Part shown: in pieces, positions 12,701 to 26,382 of the stretch | Position numbering within the stretch: position 1 is the stretch's first letter | Layout: every line of letters starts with the position of its first letter | Assembly (NCBI RefSeq): GCF_028476545.1 | Contig: NW_026732030.1 | Location: 806,001-870,000 of the forward strand | Direction: 5' to 3' | DNA from: Physella acuta | Taxonomy: Eukaryota > Mollusca > Gastropoda > Physidae | Length of the DNA: 64,000 nt | Made by a program: the position numbers and the translations under genes | The notes under the pieces: model-generated | The model's input: the letters and a program-made list of their open reading frames with translations, nothing else | Told to the model about the DNA's origin: nothing | The model's database searches: none

Positions 12701-15700
12701 GCAACCCCAAAATTAACAGATATACTTTATAAATTCTTGATTTTGTTATTCAAATACGTATGTAGTGAAATGTTTTTTCTAATGATCAGCTTCAACGTTC
12801 AGCTTGGAACAAATGGAAATCTGCATGTGAGAAGAGAGAGGAACTAAAGATGGCTCCACAGACAAAACTTGCACGAGACCATAGAAAGTAATTAAACTTT
12901 TAATTTTGAGCATGTTTATTCTGTTGTAAATTATGTTTTCTTGCTTAAAGCTTATAATTTACTCAACAAAGCAACATTATGTATGCTTTAATATGGTATG
13001 TAGGAGTTTTAATATTTCAATATTGCAGATGTTGAAAATTTAAAATAATTTCAGTTCCAGGTTATTGCAGAAATGTTTTTCAGCATTAGTTAATTACACC
13101 ACATGGAAACAACACCAAAAGGTATGAAAATCTTTTAGTATCATGATAATATGAATTTAACATTAAAATAGTTAAACATATTGTAAAAAGTTTTTTATTT
13201 TTTAACAGCAACAGTTTGCTAAAGCTGATGCACATTTCTATCTACAAATTATGCCGAAATGTTTATATCACATGCGAGCTTATGTTGATCTGGAGAAAAC
13301 TTGCAGAGAAAATGCTGTTAAAGCCAAGGAATACAGAAGGTGGGGCTTGTTTTGTGTACAATTTTTGTTTTGGATTTACTTTGACAGTTTTGAAAATCAC
13401 AAACAATCCTATTGGTGATAACAGTTGATTTTGTGAATTTATTCACATAACATTAAGTTTAAATTTCATAGTTTAATAAGCTATCTTTAATAACATTTCT
13501 ATCAAGAAGTTGTGGAATGTCTGCTGAAAATAAACTGAAATTAATTATCCTAAAGTAAATATCATAAAGATGCTTATTGACTCAGATAACCATAATCAGT
13601 TAGTACTATTCCTTGAATATTTATTACATCTTTTTATAAGCCTTTGTTAACTGGTGTAAATTAATACATCTTTTATAAACCCTTGTTAACTGTTGCAACT
13701 TTTTAAAAGCCCTTGTTAATTGCTGTGATTAACTGACTTGATGAAAAACTTTTTAGGTTGAGTGTACAACAATATGTGTTCCAAATCTGGTATAATGCAG
13801 CCAATCAGAGCAGGGATGAAAGGATGATGTGCAGAATGGTGGGTTGATTTTTAACCATTTTTAAAATTACGAAGTTGTATTGAAAAACTTGTGTTGTTAG
13901 ACTTTTTTTTTTGTAGTATGCTATTTATGACCTGGAATAAAAATACATTTTATTTTGAAAATTATAATTATATATATTAGCATCAGCTTGTATTTTATTT
14001 TATTATTTTTTACAACATTTTATACTGATAAAAAGGCAATGAAAAGGAGTGACAGCAAGGATTATTCAAAATGATTGTTCTTTAAAAAAAATTGTATCAT
14101 TGTACAGGCATTGTTACACAGAGAGTCAGTACTTCTTCACTCCTTCTTTGCCTTATGGAGACAGAGGACAAAAGATGTGGAGCAGGAGAGAGAGAGAATA
14201 AACCAAGTGAGAGACCACTACCTGTGGACCCTGTGTAGCAGGGTTTGGTGCGCCTGGAGAAAAGTGGTTGAAGATAAGAAGACTCTGTGAGTACTGTCTA
14301 TGTTCACTGTGTACTGGAGATTTATATTTAAAATAGTTTTTAAAATAGCTCTTTCATTAAAATGTTTAAAAAATAATTTCAGATTGTTAAATACTAAAAA
14401 AGCTTGTCGCCACTACCACCTTCGAAAAATGAGGTTGGCTCTCCAGTATTGGAAACAGGTGAAATAATTACATACAATTTTTTTTTAGAACTAAATGTTT
14501 GTATAGCTAATGATAGATGAAATAACTATAAATAAATTACTATTTATAACTAACTGTTAGTACAGAGTTAAACACTTTTGCTGTGACTAGTGTGATGACA
14601 CACACTGAAAAAACCACAATTATTGTTTTAAAACAACTGAAATGACTTACTATTTTGTCAAAACATGAATACAATTTTCTATGTTGGGGTATGTTTTGAA
14701 ACATCAGTTTTAACTGTCAAGGTGTTATCTTTGATAAAAGCAACTTAATGTGCAAATAAGCAAATTTATCTTTTGTGCAATACATTTTTATATAATTATA
14801 GTAATTGTCATAAGCAATAATGCTTTTTTTTCCAATCTGTAAATATTGTTTACGAAACAGTTTAATACAGCTATATTCATAATTAAATATTCTTGAATTA
14901 GTATTATAGGACTATAATTAAGATTGTTAGTTAAGATTGTTAGTTAATGAACTTGATTTGTTTCATGTTTGTGTGTTTGTATGTTCTCTCAAATGTTACA
15001 TGTATTCGCAGTGGGTGAGGGAAAAGAAAGAAAAGAAAGAAAAAATGAAAAAAGCTGTCCTGCATTATAAATTTAAGAGCCTAAAAATTTCACTAAAAAA
15101 GTGGAAAACATTTATTGTTGAATGCCGGAAGTTCAAATCTGTGTCAGATGTTAGATATCAGGCGCACGCCTCTCAACTTGTCAGGTAAAGGTTTACCTTG
15201 ATTTAGTTTTAGACTTAATGAGCATAATCATGTAATGGTGATTACATATTTTGCTTTATGTTAAATTCAAATCTTATATTTCATTTGAGTTTTTAGTGAC
15301 ACATTTATTTGTGGTATAGAGTAGAAAAATTAAAATATTTACTTGTTTTTTTTTAAGGCAAACATTTTTGGCATGGAGAAAGACAGCTGTTCATTTAGCT
15401 GCCATTAGAAAAAAGATCTTGGCAGCCAATATACATTACAATAGGAAGTTAATGCATCAGGTAAACATAGACATTTTCTTACATGCACTATTACATTAAT
15501 TTTAAGGAGAGATGCTGTGTTTTCCAGTAGGTAAGACAGAACTAAACTTTTCCTCTTAAAATATAGAATGGGATATACTGGCCCTATTGTGTGACACACA
15601 GCATACAAGACGACCCCAAACTTTTGAGATTTTTCTGGGTTAAAAGTCATCATATGTGCTGGATAATATAGTGTATACACAGACATCTTATTGTATAAAC

Positions 15701-18700
15701 ATGTTAATGTAAGAATACACAAACAAACATGTACTACCCCTTCTTACTTAAACCCACACTGTAAAATATTGACTTACTTATTAAGTTAGTACTTATTTTT
15801 AATGCTGTTTTAGGTTATTATTTCATGGCATCGACAAGCATCAATCCAAGCCTATAAAACATCTCAGAATCAACAACTCTTGAGGGAAACTCAGGAACAC
15901 TTAGATCACTGTATGCTTTCTCTGTATTTACTGTACTGTTTATTTAAATTAGGAACACTTAGATCACTATGATTTCTTTATGTCCACTGTGCTGTATTTT
16001 ATTTTAGTTTAGAATGCAAACATGTCTTTGAAATCTATTATTTCTCTAGTCAAACTTGGGCTTTACTTCAAGCACTGGAAAGATGCCAAACAAAAGTCCA
16101 GTGAATTGCAGCAATGTAGTTTGAGAGCAGAGAGCCATTATGGCAGGAGTTTGCTGTGTAAGACACTGAAAGACTGGAAAATGTACTGCAGGGGTTGCCT
16201 GAAGAAAAGAGTGAGTACCTACACAGCTTCAGTTTGAACATTTTTTGTTTGCAGCTTTCATTTATTTTTTTTATAAAATAGTTTCCAATACACTCTTAAC
16301 GTTTGATCTGGTCTATTAATTTGACTAGTTTAGCAATCCTATAAATATCTTTACAGCTGTTATTACGTCAATGCATTTGGTTTCACAATGTGCGTATAAC
16401 TGCCAAACATTACTTGATATGGAAGACAAGACTAGATGAACACAGGGAGGAGATGGAGAAATCTCAGCTAGCTATGTGGCAGTGGAGCTTAGTTTTACAG
16501 AGGAAGGTACGTCAAGACTGCTAGTATTAATTGACTTAATCAGAATTTTAAAATAATTGTTTCATAAAATTAATTTTTTGTTCTGTTAAGGTTTTGTCGT
16601 TAGTTAATTTATTAAAAAAAAAAACGTCACGTAAATGATGTTTTAAAATAGTGTGTATAGTACTATTTAATTTATTATTTGTTGTTTTAGTTCTAATTTT
16701 TTTTCCAAATATGTCACTGATCTTCTAGGTATTGTTGGCCTTAAAGGTGTATGTACAGAAACGCAGGTACAAAAAGTCACGTTTGGCAGAAGCTGCAGTT
16801 TTATGGCGCCAAAATCTTTTACATGAAGCTTGTGGTCAGTGGTTGTCAACAGCAGACAGTTTATCTCACAGGCGGTCAGTGATGGCAGAACAGCACCAGG
16901 CCAAGTCTGTGCTGGACAGCTTCCAGCTAGTTCACAGGTGTGCTCTCCACTGGAAGATCTGGGCCAAGAGAAGAGGGGAGACTAACAAGGTTTCAAGGGA
17001 CATAACTCCCTCGCTGATGTCTTCAGTTTTTATGTCTAAAGACACTTCCAAATTCCCAGTTGTTCACACAATCTACTCAGGGCCAGCCACTCATCCTGTT
17101 CCAGCCATTAAGCCAGGTTTTTCACCTGTAAAGCCAGTAAATGTACTCAGGTGTGTAGTGTATCCCAACCATATCTGTTTTCACTAGAGTACCATCCGAA
17201 TAAAAGCATAAAATTTTGTTAATTAAAATTTTGTCATGCTTCTATCTATATATATAATTCTCTTCTTCGAGCCGTTAGAAAACAAGCTGCAAACGCTCTC
17301 CCTACCTCCCCACCCCTACATGGTTTTAGTGAGCTGTGTTCACTCTAAATGTTTACAAGCAGAGCCAACGATTTTAAACGTAGGGGGGGGGGGGGGGAAG
17401 GAAGGGGGGGGGGTTATGGTCCTTAACGAGCTACTTATAGTGTTTTAAAGAAATATTTTCAGTGTCAGCGTTGGTACTGTCGAATTCACAAATTATGAAT
17501 TATTGAAAATTAGAAACAACTAAATAGCGGCGTATGTTATGCCGCGGGCCGGCTCGTCTTTATTATTTTTAATGTTTTTTTAATCTGTCCAGTAAGACTG
17601 GAATAATCTCCAAACAGCGACCAGCTCCCAAAAGGCCTGCTTTTTTGATAGAATCCCTTAAACGTGCTGGTCTGCAATACCTTGAACTAGACTTTGAAGA
17701 CAGGTAACTTTTTAATTCATAGTCTTGTTCAGTGGTTGTCAGTTCTTAAGGTAAAAGCTGGTAAAGTGACTGTATTTTTCTCTTTTGACTATAGTCATTT
17801 GGACCTTGCTGTAGAAAATGATCAACATAAAGCTGATAATGACACATCACACAACTTTCTTAAAGACAAGTCTAATGCAGTAAGTATTGGAGTTAATGAT
17901 GAGCAACTATTTTAAACTCTTTTTTTTTTTACTTTCTCGTATATACGAAGTATAGAGAAAGTATTGTAATCGTGCAAAAAAAAAAATCGAGATTTTTACA
18001 AATCTCGACGTTTTACACCTCACTGATACGGAAAAACATAATTTTGCAATCTTGTCCGTATGTCTGTGTGTGTGTGTGTCTGTCTGTGTGTAAACACGAT
18101 TACTTGAATACCGTTACAGCTAGGTTGATGAAATTTCATATATAAGTTTTTTATCAAAATCGTAGATCCGTATCAACTTTTGAGCGATTTCCGATAAACG
18201 GAAGTGGTACTTTTTCTACTTTGAATTTTTAAAAAGCCTATAACTTAAGTACTATTTCAGATAGATAAATGAAATTTCACATGTAAGTAAAAGATCTAAT
18301 TCTCTACCTTCTGTCAAATTTTGAGTAATTTCTGTTGACCGGAAGTAGTAATTTACGCTATTTCCGATTTCTCAAAAAACGCATGTAAATTTAAAAAGTA
18401 ATAATAATATTGCGCACTATTATGCACATTTTCTTTTGGCGTTCGCTTGTTGAGCAATTCTTTTTTCTACGAGATTCTATTCTATTTTTAAAAGTTTAAG
18501 TAATTAAAAATCATGTCTATATTCCGAGTTATATAAGAATATTCGAGAAAGTTTAGGGGAGATCACTCCCGGTTTATTTTATCTTGCTAACAAAATAACA
18601 GCCCCTAATTACTTTAAAAAAAACTTGTATCTTAATATGCCAGAAAAATATGTATTGAACTGTGTCATTTGTAGAGCGTCTACACTTATGCTATCTTTCT

Positions 18701-20155
18701 CTTTCCAGACATGTGAAGATGTGAGACTTGTTGAGGAACCATCTTATTCACTTTTGCCTGAGAGGGACGCTCCCAGAGAAACTTTACCAACAACCTCCTG
18801 TGAAATAAGTGCCTTTATACCCTATTCAAAAACACAGAATGTGTTTACACCATTTGACTTCCATGCAGAAAGAGAACCTAAAAATAAAATCAGAAACAGA
18901 GAAGTCAGTGATGGGCAAAAATTTGATGTTTATGGCACAGCTCCAGACTTATTCTCAGGACTAACACTAACACAAACATTTGACACTGTAGCTTCCAATC
19001 TACATGGAAATAAAGAAGACAAAATTTTACTTCTGAAACCTGAAGACTTCATGAAAAAGCCTCTTCCTTTAGTTGAATCAAATAGTAGGACTAATACTAG
19101 CTTACTGCTAGGACCACCAGACACCTCATGTAGGTCTGTAAAACCTCTAGCAAAAGCTGATCTTCCCAATGTTGTGCTTCCATTGTTTACCCACACAGAA
19201 AGAGAATCTGACTCACCTTCAAGCATAGGTTCATCAAAGGAAAATTTTATCCCCATACTACAAGAGGAAAGGTGTCAGTCAAACTCCCCATCTCTAGAGC
19301 TACATCATGGGATTTTGTCTGTCAATGTCCCACAAATCAACCCTCACAGAACCAAAAGCTCAGTGACTTTCAAGCTTGACAGATCTTTAAATCCTGAGGA
19401 AGAGATCATCAGCATTAGAGACAGGCTTCAGCATTTCAAGCAATGGAAGCAGAGGTTGAGGTAAGTTCTAAGCAAGTTTGAACTAACTCGACATTCATTT
19501 GTTTTTTTAGAATGTATATTTTAATTGCCAATTATTTGCAAATATTTTTTTCTCCTACTCCATAAAATTTGATTTACCATTAAAGATTAAGCTAATATTC
19601 TATTTTTTTAAATTGTTTTTAAATACCACTTTACAAGTTAACTAAAAAAAATTGCCTGAAGAAATCTAAAATACAAGATGAATTCAAAAACATAATAGGT
19701 TTTTTTGTCTTTTTTATCGAGTTCAGGTCTCTGAAGAAGCAGCACCATCAACTCTCTGATTGGCTAGCGGAGCATGCAGACCCTGTACCACAAGATGAGG
19801 ATATTGAACTCGCATCTAAGGAGTTAGAAATGGTAACTATGTCTTCAATCTATTACCTTAAATACGTAAAATTAAGAACATGAAATGTTTAAAATAAATT
19901 TTTTAATGTTTTGTGAAACTCTTTTAATAGATATTTTGTTACATTGTTTTTTTAGTTTATAATTTATAAAATGCTGTTTTTTTTAAAAAAATATTCACTT
20001 TTTATTAGATATTGCAAATTTTTCTATTTAAATTAAAGATCAAGCAAGAGATGAAAGAGCTGCAGGCTGTGTTAGACTCAGAGAAACCAGTCTGTGAGAG
20101 GCTTATTCTGCGCGCTCAAATCCTAGCTGAGCAATTCAGTTTTTGTAGCAAATAA
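6753..20155 (+). CDS. SFI1: SFI1 homologue, centrin-binding repeat protein of the centriole/centrosome (30 coding exons)
   Basis: Sfi1 proteins form a long alpha helix of tryptophan-containing repeats that bind centrins. Exons: 6753-6946, 7079-7101 (tentative), 7311-7483, 7743-7876, 8621-8692, 9230-9340, 9572-9666, 10315-10432, 10612-10714, 11172-11328, 11780-11941, 12144-12220, 12425-12517, 12790-12887, 13055-13121, 13209-13339, 13757-13838, 14108-14286, 14383-14458, 15012-15184, 15358-15460, 15814-15910, 16050-16210, 16357-16506, 16729-17150, 17593-17703, 17795-17879, 18709-19460, 19727-19832, 20039-20155. All phases agree and the sum is 4422 nt (1473 residues; human about 1240). Diagnostic SFI1 segments are YNWNMGGRVKELRIR, ARKYLFIWQKNVFGRV and FVEWHDFWWEIAKEWRLDVR. 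About twenty or more LxxWxxW-type repeats follow. The C-terminal coiled segment (IRDRLQHFKQWKQRLRSLKK) matches the vertebrate ending. AATAAA occurs at 20154 and 20512. The 23-nt exon is needed to keep frame. Confidence 0.92.
7079..7101 (+). other. SFI1: Tentative 23-nt SFI1 microexon
   Basis: The exon ending at 6946 leaves phase 2, whereas the exon starting at 7311 needs phase 1. A 23-nt segment between a good acceptor (TTTTTGCAG) and a donor (A|GTAAAT) at 7079-7101 converts one into the other and adds roughly SLFNKLHS. This is inferred from phase only. Confidence 0.4.
9691..10160. mobile_element. GC-richer interspersed repeat in an SFI1 intron
   Basis: Between two SFI1 exons the base composition jumps to GC-rich. 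The unit opens with CTACCCGTGCTCAGCCACGG, repeats a CCGTGCTTTGCTACGG-like word near 9781, and closes with an AT-rich TATATTATAGAT tail. Such CCGTG...CACGG hairpins and TATAGAT endings are familiar in non-autonomous animal repeats. Overlapping frames of 120-132 codons on both strands look non-coding. The class is uncertain; Helitron-like is one option. Confidence 0.5.
17245..17557 (+). mobile_element. Helentron-like non-autonomous element, copy 1
   Basis: Starts TCTATATATATAATTCTCTT and ends with a short hairpin (GCGGC-loop-GCCGC) followed by GGGCCGGCTCGT, with poly-G tracts in the middle. A TC start with a 3' terminal hairpin and no terminal inverted repeats fits Helitron/Helentron-type elements. 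It lies in the SFI1 intron after the exon ending at 17150. Other copies are at 27,349-27,700 and, inverted, 62,896-63,204. The class is inferred; the family relationship is seen directly. Confidence 0.6.
17929..18573 (+). mobile_element. 0.65-kb interspersed element, copy A, in an SFI1 intron
   Basis: Begins ACTTTCTCGTATATACGAAG and ends near the inverted motif ATATTCGAGAAAGTTTAGGG with GGGAGATCACT just outside. A diverged but full-length copy lies inverted at 54,755-55,438, sharing the ends, a TG microsatellite in the same internal place, and blocks such as ATAGATAAATGAAATTTCAC. The inverted ACTTTCTCG motifs near both ends suggest a MITE-type DNA transposon. No coding capacity is visible. 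Confidence 0.65.
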
Positions 20156-21360
20156 TAAAACTAACTTTAGAGCTCCCTTAATTTAGTTTAATTATGTTTT
20201 TGATGTAACTGATCATTTATTGTTGTTCTAGAAATTAGAATTGTATAACAAACAACAAAAAAATTGCTTTGCCACAGTGAAATAAGTCTCTCATTAGAAA
20301 CATAAGTATAGTTACCAGGGAATCAGCATTTTATCAAATGGCATTTTGTTGCTTGGCATATTTAAATTTAAATATACTTAATTAAAGAAGTGTACTTTAG
20401 CTGACTTTTTGTTTAGACTGTTTCATTGTTTTTGTTGATTTAATTAATACACTTTTATTACCTGTAGATTTTGTACAGCTATGAAAATGATAACATGTCA
20501 ATTAGAATTTAAATAAAAAGTAAAAATAGTTCAACACTGGTGAATTTATCAAATAATTTTTAACTTTTTGTATTACATTAGTTTGTATAACATTAGCAAA
20601 AAACAACCTTTTTATTTGATGCCATAAAATAACAAACCATAATAGAATGTATTGTCATGGGTCAATTTCATCTACTGCACGTCCACCTTGCATAGCCCAG
20701 TACTGCAGGAAATGTTCCTACCTGACAATAACATTATGACCAAATAATGCCAGCCATATGCAGCTGTCCACTCTTATCTACCACCCCTGAATGACTTCAC
20801 CTGTGTCCACTTACCTGTGCATATACGCACATCAAGGTTACTGTCAATTACAACAGTCCATTTTTTTTAAAAGAAATGCTGTGCCAGTGAATGTTACCTG
20901 TGCAAATTGTTTTCATTCCATGAGGTGACTGTCATCTTCCGGTGGATCAATGTTGTTGATGCACCCCATAGACCTTTATTAGATACTGAGTTGTTGCAGG
21001 TTCCATCCAGAGGCAGTGGTTGGCTGCAAACCCATTGATGACAACTTTTTATGATTTCTTAAGTGCGCTAAACTTTTGAAAACTTCATTCCACGGTTTGT
21101 ATGCACAATTAAAGCTATACTCGGGCCAAACTTTTCAGTTTTTGATTCCCTTACCTTTTGGAATCCTAGAAAACGCGTTTTATAGCGTATTTGTCCCGTG
21201 TTGCTGCGATCAAAATTTACATGTTTTATAAGGTTTTAATTCAACTCGTTTAAATTGTGTACCCTGTCTTTCTGAACTGAATTATTTTAATGTGAACAAT
21301 GTCGGCGCTATAATATTTGGGTCTTTATAATTGTGGATCTGGTTCACACTATCTCCTAAA
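20156..21360. other. Intergenic stretch downstream of SFI1
   Basis: Begins with the likely SFI1 3' untranslated region (poly(A) signals at 20154 and 20512) and then becomes less AT-biased (20650-21060). That part has short near-open frames on the minus strand, but I found no convincing splice-bounded coding exon. Function unknown. Confidence 0.3.
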
Positions 21361-22250
21361 CGTGAACCATTGAGTGTACGTTAATCACCCGTCGTAATAA
21401 TGAGGTGGAGCACACCTCGGCGACCGAAAAGGTGTCAAGGGCGTCGCAGGGCGCTGTCGTGAGCCACCATTATCGTTAAGTGCTCTTTAAAACGAATGCA
21501 AGCGTCATGACGTTCACAGGGGACTCATGGGTGCTCCAGGTCGTTTGGGCGCCGATATGATTTAGCCAACGATTATAGTATAGTAGCCCACCATATACAT
21601 ACGTTTTCGGTATTCTTTAGAACTAAGTAGACGCCATAGTGCTCGCGTTGAATACCGTGTCGCAACGATTCACTCGCCCGCCGGGAACAATGTTTGGAAC
21701 AGTTCTCATAATAGGAAAGCAAAGGCGGCTGGACAAACAATCCTTTCATGTGCCGAAATTACTGGAACAGGTGAACTCTACTTCACATGCCCAAAAACAT
21801 CGATAGGGTATAGTCTGCCGCGGGTATTTCTACGACTTCAAGAGTTATGAACTGGTTTGTACGTCCAGATATATATATATTTTTTTTTACAAAAAAACGG
21901 TACTATGTTTATAAAAGGAAGTATGGACTCAGTTAAAATATTGTTCCGAGGTTTTCCCGAGGGTAGTACTATTTTTTTCCTGACCCCCTGGGGCCGATGT
22001 ACATCTCAAGGAGTTTTCAAAGGGTTATGAAGAGGTTCGTACGTGGGAATTTTTTTCGAAATATAGCTCATGTAAGGCGCCGGTCAGTAGAGGTCAGTTT
22101 TGACCCCCTCTTCGTGGCCTTTTTGGCCAGCCGGCACGGCCCCCGTGTTCTGTCGCCCCAAGGCAGAATTCTGCCAAATTTGAAGCGCCTGCGACGCCGG
22201 GAACTGCCCTATCGGGCACCCGATAACTTTGCTTTATATATATAGATATT
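21361..22250. mobile_element. GC-rich repeat cluster with a SINE fragment and a TCTATATATATA end
   Basis: Composition rises sharply. A SINE body fragment occupies about 21705-21800 (AAAGGCGGCTGG, TGAACTCTACTTCAC...GCCC). A phrase around 21838 (GTTATGAACTGGTTTGTACG) recurs in altered form near 22025, about 185 bp away. The right edge, read on the minus strand, starts TCTATATATATAAAGC, like the 5' end of the Helentron-like family elsewhere here, so an inverted element probably ends at about 22,245. The 82-codon plus-strand frame here (21997-22245) looks like repeat translation. Confidence 0.45.
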
Positions 22251-22777
22251 TATAAACTTTAAAAGAATTATGGTTTATAACAATAATAAGTAAAAGTACT
22301 ATAAGATAATTTACAGAGCATCCCGAACTTTTGTTATGTATTTAAATTAAATACGCAGTCGAAATACGCGGTCGAAAATTTAATTCTAAAAGAAATATAG
22401 GCACATATGTTTTTGCCATATGCCTTTCTTTGGTCAACTTCTCCTCAGTCGGCCTTGTCCGTCCATATTGTGTGTTGCTGACGTTTTGCGTCAATGACAG
22501 CCATTGTACCGCGTCGGCTTTCTGTTTTGATCCTATTCTTTGTTATGATAAATGTGGGCAGTACAAGTGGTTAAACTATTGATAGGATGAGTTGAAGACA
22601 GCAAGACACATTAACTACGTCTTTATGCCATTTCAAGCTAAATTAGTATTTAAAAAAAAGATGAAAACCTTTCTATCATATTCTATTAAATATTGTATGT
22701 GTAACGCAATTAAAACCTACATACTTCCAGTGGCGGAACTAGAAAAAAAGGCCCCCCCGCAGAATTTTTTTTTGGGC

Positions 22778-22928
<151 letters not shown>

Positions 22929-23224
22929 CCCATTAAGTTTTCGAAGTGAGAAACACCGACTCTCTAAATCTAGCCCAACACACTAAACTGACGATGATTT
23001 TTAAGAGGCTTTTATCAAACGTTACCAACCGTGTATTTTTAGACGTGTGCACTGTTTACCAGAAGTTGAATTAAATATTAACAATTTCGGCAGTTCATTT
23101 CTACCAACTAGACACGCCAAGGCATGCTGTAAGTCCTTCGGCGACGGCCCAGGTGTCAGGGGAGTCACGGGGCTTTTGGGAGCTACCGGTTACATTCAGA
23201 GTTTCTTCCAGGCATCTCTTCGGG

Positions 23225-23412
23225 GGGGGGGGGGGGGGGCAAGCCCCCCCGAAATTTTTTTACCGCCCCCCACCCCCCCGAACGAAATGAAATTTATATA
23301 CTTTATATAGAAAATATATACTTTTAACAGTGTCCGCCCCCCCCCGAAGAAAGTCTACCGCCCCCCCCCCCCCGAAAATTTCAAGTGCCCCCCCCCCCCC
23401 CCCCCCCCGGAG
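23225..23412. repeat. Poly-G / poly-C low-complexity tracts
   Basis: Long G runs and then several C runs of up to about 20 bases alternate with CCCCCGAAA-like words. Such homopolymers are prone to assembly error, and length here should not be trusted. Confidence 0.8.
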
Positions 23413-26039
23413 AAAAAAGTCTGGAAGAAACACTGGTTACATTACTGCACAAGGGATGGGCGCGACATATTGTTTCTTCCGGCAGTCTGGAAGAAGTATT
23501 GGTGCAACACTTGATTAGATTTAGTCATCGAGTGTAGTAGCGAGACTTATTCCTAGTGTTGTGGGAACTTTTAAACGACTGGATGTGGGGGCCAACCTGC
23601 TCATATGTGATGCGCTCAGGATGACACTGTCGCCGGTGATTTCAAGTAGTAACCTCATCCGCTTATGCAAGATCTAGGGGAGCTAAATCACATATTTCCG
23701 TTGGGCGTCCCCACTCCAATATGTAAACAAATGTTAGCCTATGACAGAAACCTTTGCGTGGCTGTCCTCAACAGCTTCCAAAGTTTTCATGGCGATTGGG
23801 TAAATGATGCAGTAATGCAAAATAGGCAGAAACATGTTTTTCACATGTACAACTGTATGTGGCCAGCTCACGCGTCGGATAACCTTCTGATTTAGGGGGG
23901 GGGGGGGGATCCACAAATGACGTCACATTTTTTAACGACTAACAAAAAGCCAGACCCTCACACACCCCCGCCTCAATAACGTCATTTATAAATAATAATT
24001 GACTATTAATTATATAATAATGTTCAATTAATTCTAAACGTTCTAATTAATTTCTAAATAATTATATAAAAAATAATCTTACCTTCCCTGTTTTGTGAAT
24101 TAGATGTGCCTAATACTAATAGTATGAAAGCAAATTAATATCTGTTGACTAGTGCTGTCTAGTGTCTGACAAAATGTGCTAAAGTGGTGAATCGTACGGT
24201 TAGGAAGTAGTTCATAAACGATACATTGATCTACTCGATACTTGCGAGGCTAAAAAAGAGGGATGGGATGGGGGTCGGCTCGGGAAAAATCTTGAAAGAG
24301 ACAACAAAGCGCCCATGTACCATCGCCCATTGTAAAACTTACTCAGGGGAGATAATTCCAAGTATAGGCCTTAAAAGTTTACTATGATATTTCTTGTAAA
24401 AGTAAAAAACAAGTAAACGTATATAAAAACGAAGTTTCTAGTATTATATTCTTTTTTATTATTTGTAGGATACAAGATAGTACAGAATACAAATTCAACC
24501 ACTATCACTAACACATATTAACATTGAAAAATGTTTAATGGATTTCGGCGGGTCCCTAACTAATGCCGCAAAGAGGAAACGCGCATCATGAAAGCCACTT
24601 CATATGTAGCGGCTCTCGTGCTATGGTCTTTGTTGTTTTTTTAAAAAGAATTTTGCCGGCGACAGCGTGGGGAAATAGAACTCGGCCTTGACGATGGTTA
24701 AAAAATACAACTATAAATAAAAAGAAATGTTATCCCCATCCCCTGCCCCATCCGCCACAGTACACTTTGGAGGATCGGTCAAACAGTTACATGTCCTCTA
24801 TTTAGCTATCAAAGGGGGCAACGAGTCAAATGTGTCATTCAAATTTGAAGCGTTGCCTATATTTTACACTGTATTTTGTGTAATGGATTTTATTTTTTTG
24901 CTGAAGAGCGTGGTATAGTGACTGTAAAATAAAGATAATCGTACCGCAGCTACAGTGTTTTTCTTTTACAAACTAAATATCAAGGCAAAAATGCACGAAA
25001 ATTAAATTCAAAATTTTAAAAAATACTAATTATGGTCAGCAGTGGGCCCCTAAACGGCCTGCCCCCCCCCCTACCCGCATTGCGGGGTCTGGGGGCACTG
25101 TAGTTCCGCCCCTGTATAGATCTTTTGGTTGTTTTTAGGCTTAAAAGCTAGATCATTGTATCTTAAAATTTTTTAACTTTAATGTATTTAGTGTTAATAA
25201 CTAATGTTCCATTAACACGTGTACTAATTATAAAACGATTAATAATATAAAGACGAGTCTTACCTTCCTTGTTGTGTGAATTAGATTCGTCAACGAAATA
25301 CTTCATCAGGTAAATGAACAACTACTGACTAGTGTCTTTAACAAAATGTGCAGAATTGGTCAGTTTACAGTTCAGTATTTCATAAACGGTTCGTTAATCT
25401 ATGCATTACATCTTATTGTAAGAGTAAGGGTGTGGTGAGGGGTAGAGGTTAGGGGGATGGGGGGAGGGTAGAGAGTTGGGAAGGCTCAAGGGAAGGGGAC
25501 AAGAAAGCGCCGATGAACATCTACATCAATAGTGCCGACTTTTTCCGGTCGTCTAGAAGACCAGGATAGTCGCCGCAACATTTCCCCAGCCCGATTTTCA
25601 AAGCTTTTTTGTTCTCCTAATCGACGCCACTAAAAAAGAACGGTAGGCTGCGTCTTTGAAGTTGTCTATATGTCTGGCGGTCTCTCGAGCAATAGTCTGT
25701 GCATTTTTCTCAAAGACGTTTGCCGACTATCGTGTTTGTTTGTAACTGTAGAAGAAAGATAACTCAACATCCACCTATTTTTTTTATTAAATTTTAAAAA
25801 AATAATTTTTTTTTTTGTAATAATTTAGCCAGGATTTTTGGGCCCCCAATCGGTCTGGGCCCCCCCGCATTGCGGGGTCTGGCGGCACTGTAGTTCCGCC
25901 CCTGCATACTTCATACTAATTTTTTTTTACATATCTTATAAATATTACTATACGCACATTTCATTACATTTAATTTATCGTAAGTTGATTTGGACTTTCT
26001 GAATGTGTAATACATAAAAGTATGAACAAGTTCCATACA

Positions 26040-26382
26040 GATACATATTTGTGACTTTTTCCCTGTGACTTTTTTTTCCTACAATTGAATAAAATATGCT
26101 AAAATGGAGTTTTACCTATTATTCAAGTCAACGAAATTCAAAGTTAATCTAGCCTACTTATTTATGTTATGTTAAATCTGATCATATTATTATGCACATA
26201 TTTTCTTTTATAGTTATGCTGTAGGCCTGTACACTGTATACTCACTCGTTAGTATGCCCATCAGTAGAATATTTTTATATTTGGCTCAACTGGCCGTCTT
26301 CATATCTGGCATTATTGACAAGAAATAAACAAATCTTAGCCTAGTATTCTTAGTTTGCCCAAGCTAGCCGTAGATTTACGAA
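26040..26382 (+). promoter_or_regulatory. Candidate 5' region of the mannose-6-phosphate receptor gene
   Basis: This region separates the hAT element from the receptor start codon at 26383. It carries the 30-base segment 26,087-26,116 (core AAATGGAG) that is 27/30 identical to 5903-5932 upstream of SFI1. No TATA box is clear. Position relative to the gene supports a promoter or 5' untranslated role, but there is no direct proof. Confidence 0.3.

Noticed and set aside
20650-21060. Possible minus-strand coding exon (phrases such as INNIDPPEDDSHLME)
   Set aside because: In-frame stops on either side and no convincing donor/acceptor pair; composition alone is not enough.
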